Source: Neodontobutis hainanensis (lineage: Eukaryota; Chordata; Actinopteri; Gobiiformes; Odontobutidae). Taken from it: a DNA stretch of 64,000 nt. Under the pieces are notes generated by a model. The model was given only the letters and a program-made list of their open reading frames with translations. It made no database searches and was not told the origin of the DNA. Location: contig JALDNG010000087.1 in the NCBI GenBank assembly GCA_024349245.1, positions 668,501-732,500 of the forward strand. Direction: 5' to 3'. Positions 60,146 to 64,000 of the stretch are shown piece after piece; position 1 is the stretch's first letter; the number at the start of each line of letters is the position of its first letter. The translations under genes were made by a program, and so were the position numbers.

Positions 60146-60634
60146 ATCCTATTCTTCATTATGTTCATTTATTGTCTATGTGCACGAATAATGGCAAGTT
60201 TTTGGCTCTTTATAATATAAGCCAGACTTCGAAGATACTGTACAGGCTTCTACAGTTTCAACAGGTCACTTCAGACCCACTACAAGTCACTGCATACAAC
60301 TGTGACTTACCAAGTCCAATTATTCATGCTCAAGCAGTGAGTAGTTATAAAATACATCAGTATAGTGTAAAATCCTGACTTATGGTGAAACTAGCAAATT
60401 ATATGCTCTATCTAGGATCAGAGAAAACACTTATTTCAATAACATCTTAAAAGTATAGGCTTCTCTGGAATAGCAGCATGCAACAAAATGTACAAGAACA
60501 AAGTACAGCAGGGAAAACAGAATCTACAGAGGAAATGGGGACGTGGATAGAAGTGAGCCGCTGCAGAGCTACATTGAGGGAATGGAAGAAGCACAGAATG
60601 TTTGATACACAGAGGCAGGGGCTGGGGCAGTCCT
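60146..60634 (-). other. mtx2: mtx2 3' untranslated region (inferred)
   Basis: Sequence directly after the mtx2 stop codon, running to a polyadenylation signal at 60173-60168. Length is about 490 bases if cleavage falls 15-25 bases past the signal. The end is inferred from the signal alone. The plus-strand open frames at 60478-60784 are antisense shadows of the last mtx2 exon and 3' UTR. Confidence 0.55.
60168..60173 (-). terminator. Candidate mtx2 polyadenylation signal AATAAA
   Basis: Minus-strand AATAAA about 460 bases past the mtx2 stop codon. It is the canonical hexamer and the first I noticed downstream of the stop on this strand. Cleavage would be near 60145-60158. No transcript evidence is available. 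Confidence 0.5.
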
Positions 60635-63600
60635 TCAGGAGCCCTTGTTCTCAAAGTAGGTCTGTTCGATGCGTCTGCAGAAGTTCAGGAGGTTGCTGTG
60701 ACTCCTGATCCTGTCAGCGAGCTCGGTGCTGGTCAGTCTGGTGGTCAGGATGGTGAAGATGTGGCCGAAGACCAAGGCGTCTAACTCTGTAGGCCTAAGA
60801 CAGAGACAGAAATGATTACTACAGACAATTTTAGAACACAATGTGAAGGATTAATAAAAGAATAATACACAAGCACGTCCCCTCACCACCCTGTCATGAG
60901 TGAGCACTGCAAAGGTGGTCCTAAAGTTGATCTCTCTGACAGAATCTGTGTACTGCAGTATAGCTTTAAAACTGACTACAAACATTGCATAAGCTCTGAG
61001 TCTGTACCACTTTTATTTACTCATACAAGGACCGAGTCTCTGATAGTTGCTTCCTAAAGCTGTTTAGGCTGGAGTTTATCTAAAATAGGGACAAGGGGCT
61101 GGTGCAGTACAGGTCGGGTCAGTACAGGCAAGTTTCCATCACCCAAAGGGTTCTGTAGTGTCTCCAAAAAGTACTCCATTGGGAACAGATCCCAAGGTTC
61201 CAAAAATTGGCACTAAACATGGCAATAGATAGTGCTCATTTGAGCAAAAATAAATAAATACATAAAACTTTTTTTCCCCCCAAATGATTTAAGTGTGATA
61301 AATTGAAAACATATTACTAAAATAATAGTACCAAGTATTGTTTACTAGCAACAGCTGTGTCAGCGTCGTAATAGATTAAATAAAAAAGTTACCTTTTGCT
61401 TTAGTGCATTGAAAGTAAAACTCCAATATTGACAAATGAAATAATGTTTACAGCATGACACTAAATGGTGTAGTTTTTTTCCTTTGTGCATTAGATGAGT
61501 TTGATTGTAAACCATCTACAGACTATTAGCCTTATGTTTTGTTACTAGCGTTATAACAATAAACTTTTCTGCACATTTTTAAGGATCAGAACAGCCATTA
61601 AGGACAATCAATATATTTTTTATTTTTATAAATAACAGAAGTCCCTTGAAGCTTCCAATTTCTTCTAGTTTTACTTCAGGATAGTGCTATAGAAGTTTTC
61701 AAAAAAACATTTTTGCTACATATATTTATGCATTTTAGTATATTTATAGTAGGTTGCTAGAAGAATGGCATACATACTGTTTGTTGAAGAAGTACGGTTG
61801 TGTTCCCAGCCTCTGAGATAAAGCCTGGCAACACTGACTCACATCTTCATAGACCTGTAACAATAATCAAAGGGTGGTCATATTTTCCATTTTTGTTGAA
61901 TGGTACAAATGATAAACAACATTTAACTAACCTGTTCCAAAGACTTCCCTCCCCAGCCAATGGCGTTCATCTTCCTACGGACCTCCCACTGCTTCTGATA
62001 GGCCAGGACCAGACTGAGAGGCCACGAGTACGGGCTGCTGTATCTGGGACGAGTAATCTAAACAAAAACAAAACAAGAAAGTCTGCAATATGGTCAAAGG
62101 ATATGGAATAAAATGCTAAATGATGTCAGTTTACACACCTCTGCAGCTGTGGCTTCATCACACCACTGGATATACAACTGTGAAGAGACAACATCACTTT
62201 ATAGTTACACATGTATGTGTAACAATCTTATGGCATTGGAAGAATATGTATAAGAATATGTATGTAATAATGTAGCACCAGTGAGTGTATTACAGGTACT
62301 TTAGTAGTGCATTACATGTTTACCTCTGCAGTAAGTAACATATTGTTGACCAGCTCCATGTACGCCTTCATTTCAGCCCTTTGTACGTCATCTAAGCCAT
62401 CGCTTAGAGAGTGACCCTGCAACAAAGAACAACTCAATATTTAGATTATGACGTAATACTTTCAGTTATAAATTAGTTATGATTAAATGAAATGACAACA
62501 CCCATATCATTTGTGTAAGTCTCACCTTGGCTTTAGTGAATTGCACTATAGGCCCCAGTTCTGACACCACCTGGTTCCCTACGTGGATGAAGGGAATCTT
62601 ACCTGAAGCAGAACATTCAAAAAAGAAATCATTTAACTATTTGTTTGCTTTTTCCCCATCGCAGTGTTGTGAGATTAAAAATTCGACTGACCAGAGGGTG
62701 ACATGAATTCAGCGTTGGCTTTACAAACCACCTGCGCAGGTAGACCACACATCCTCAGGTAGGCCTGCACACAGGGGAGACAGGACATCAGGGTATTGGT
62801 ATTTGAAAATCAACCAGCTTTAATTTAGTATATTTGAAGTTTAGTGTGTGCCGTGCGTTTCATTTTAATGCTATGAAGAATATTTAGAGCCTATTGAATG
62901 ACTACTTTAAATTAAAAACATTATTACATCAGAAATAAGCATTGTATATACATGTCTCTCCTCTTACATTTTATTTAATTGGTTTTCTTTTAGGAGAGTG
63001 TACAATGCACAAGCCGAAGCAGAAATGCTTGTACCGGACTATAACTTGTTTAAGTCCTATGTTTGTGGTGTTAGGGGAAAGGCCCTGCCCTGGATGGGAA
63101 TCGAACCCAGGACCTTCTTGCAATGAGGAAAGAGTGCTAACCACTCTGCCCCCGTTTTTGGTTGACTTTATAATGTCTTTCTTCTGTTGAACATGCCTCA
63201 GAGGTACATTGGTCTGAGGGCGAAAACCCTGAGCTCATGTTTAAACTGAACGGTTGAACCTGCTAAATGGAACCTCGATTGTTTAGATAACAGTATGTAT
63301 TGGTGGAAAATTAAATTTGTATGTGTGCTATTAGTGGTTCTGTATTCAACAGTTTTTTTCTGTTTGACTTTTGGAGCATATGTGTGAATGTGAAGGAGAG
63401 TGGTGGCTTACACACTATGTCTGCAATTAAATCTTCTACAGGAATAATTATTTAATCCCCCAAATATGATAATACAACTAAAAACAACAATAACCACATT
63501 TTGAGGTTCACCTGAACTGCCAAAGATGAGGCACAGTCTGACAGTAGAATCTGGTCCTCTGTAATGAAAACACCAATGAAAGATAAGCCACAGTAATACA

Positions 63601-63680
63601 CAGCTATATTACTAATATTTATAGTGTCTCACCCTTGAGAGGCTGGTACAGTGTCGCACTCTCGGGCCACGGCTCCGCAG
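60635..63680 (-). CDS. mtx2: Metaxin-2, nine coding exons; first coding exon unresolved
   Basis: Metaxin-2 is a cytosol-facing peripheral protein of the mitochondrial outer membrane. It pairs with metaxin-1 and associates with the SAM complex (SAMM50), which inserts beta-barrel proteins. Exons in transcript order: 63680-63633, 63558-63512, 62764-62692, 62602-62526, 62416-62324, 62177-62139, 62057-61932, 61854-61778 and 60794-60635, with stop TGA at 60637-60635. Every junction is GT-AG and keeps one frame, giving about 245 residues. Recognisable blocks in order are AAEPWPESATLYQPLK, FMSPSGKIPFIHVGNQVV, AEMKAYMELVNNMLLTAE, LYIQWCDEAT, AYQKQWEVRRKMNAIGWG, LGTQPYFFNKQ and PTELDALVFGHIFTILTT. The first half is the GST-N (thioredoxin-like) part and the second the GST-C-like helical part. 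The family is about 263 residues; this copy ends in NKGS, slightly shorter than mammalian forms. Most introns are 74-146 bp; two are 747 and 983 bp. The N-terminal dozen residues are not found in frame. Confidence 0.96.
63081..63153 (-). mobile_element. tRNA-like SINE head fragment inside an mtx2 intron
   Basis: On the minus strand the piece carries a box-A-like GTGGTTAGCACTC and a box-B-like GGGTTCGATTCCC, in the arrangement of a polymerase III promoter. It is the head of the same SINE family seen complete at 49503-49892 (shared TGGTTAGCACTC and GCAAGAAGGT). Only about 70 bases remain. It lies in the 747-bp intron between the exons ending at 63512 and starting at 62764, in the same strand sense as mtx2. 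Confidence 0.6.
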
Positions 63681-63900
63681 CTGTTCATGTCACCAACACA
63701 TGATAGATTAAACATAGAATAGAAAGTTTGCCAAACCTTCAATTTACCCTTGAATTAGACGGACTGCATTAGCTCTGTAACGCATACCGCCAGAAGAGGG
63801 CGCGTGCTGCGACGGCAAACGGCACCAACACAGCGAAGAAGACGTCCGCCATTTTGGCTCTTACAAGGTTGGGTTTGTCAATAAAACAAACACACACTGA
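63681..63900 (-). promoter_or_regulatory. mtx2: Probable mtx2 5' region with YY1-type motif; possible exon 1
   Basis: On the minus strand, AAAATGGCGGAC spans the only ATG upstream of exon 2 (ATG at 63852-63850). This matches the YY1 element (AAnATGGCGGC) common just downstream of housekeeping transcription starts, and the surrounding 100 bp is GC-richer than the neighbourhood. The ATG opens a 27-codon frame (MADVFFAVLVPF...). A donor-like GTATGC begins at 63787, but joining it to the exon-2 acceptor (exon starts 63680) leaves two bases over, while exon 2 needs one, so the join is out of frame. The usual metaxin-2 N-terminus is not seen. Either exon 1 lies beyond 64000, or this exon is non-coding, or there is a sequence error. 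Promoter role is inferred. Confidence 0.45.
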
Positions 63901-64000
63901 ATCCTATTTTTATAAACGAAAATACAACTTCCTTTCAAATGAATGCACAATTTGGGTAGGCGTATGTGTAAAATTTTAAGTTTCACAAACGAATAAAGAC

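Noticed and set aside
60478..60784. Plus-strand frames over the mtx2 3' end
   Set aside because: Antisense shadows of the last mtx2 exon and 3' UTR.
63506..63520. GGTTCACCTGAACT inverted half-site-like palindrome
   Set aside because: It overlaps the donor of an mtx2 exon, where the sequence is explained by coding and splicing constraint.
1..64000. Search for Hox exons, CRISPR arrays, bacterial operons, intact retroviral or LTR elements and working tRNAs
   Set aside because: None seen. No homeobox sequence, no regularly spaced repeats, no LTR pairs, and only a degenerate tRNA-like sequence.

Overview
The window is vertebrate nuclear DNA, almost certainly from a ray-finned (teleost) fish. The evidence is AT-rich intergenic sequence, small introns with GT-AG borders, several hAT-type miniature transposons with 8-bp target-site duplications, L2/Rex1-type LINE fragments, tRNA-derived SINE pieces and long (CA)n and (TA)n microsatellites.

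Layout. Only one protein-coding gene is recognised: metaxin-2 (mtx2), on the minus strand in the last 3.4 kb, with nine coding exons at 60635-63680. The other 60 kb is a gene desert. I found no credible second gene, no Hox exon and no functional tRNA. Open reading frames in the desert are short, match no family I know, and often run through repeats. The desert holds (a) dated or nested mobile elements, chiefly at 2.0-3.1, 12.2, 15.1, 22.7, 26.9-30.4, 44.2-44.5, 49.1-50.9, 52.5-53.9 and 59.3 kb, and (b) stretches of complex, non-repetitive sequence that look like conserved non-coding elements, at about 1.2, 5.8, 13.1, 21.9, 23.7, 25.1, 28.1, 38.7 and 41.2 kb.

How it probably works. In jawed vertebrates mtx2 sits just 3' of the HoxD cluster and is transcribed in the same direction as the hoxd genes. 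With mtx2 on the minus strand, the hoxd (in fish, hoxda) cluster should lie to the right of base 64000. The desert at 1-60 kb then corresponds to the start of the 3' (telomeric) HoxD regulatory domain, T-DOM/3DOM, which carries long-range enhancers for hoxd genes. This placement rests on known synteny, not on a Hox gene seen here.

The most interesting signal is four perfect nuclear-receptor direct repeats in the desert: DR1 at 38112 and 38962, DR2 at 54701 and 58911. By a rough count this is far more than chance predicts, and they would make sense as retinoid-type input into a Hox landscape. A strong CTCF-type motif at 41772 points towards mtx2 and the inferred Hox cluster. All regulatory calls are motif- and context-based and untested.
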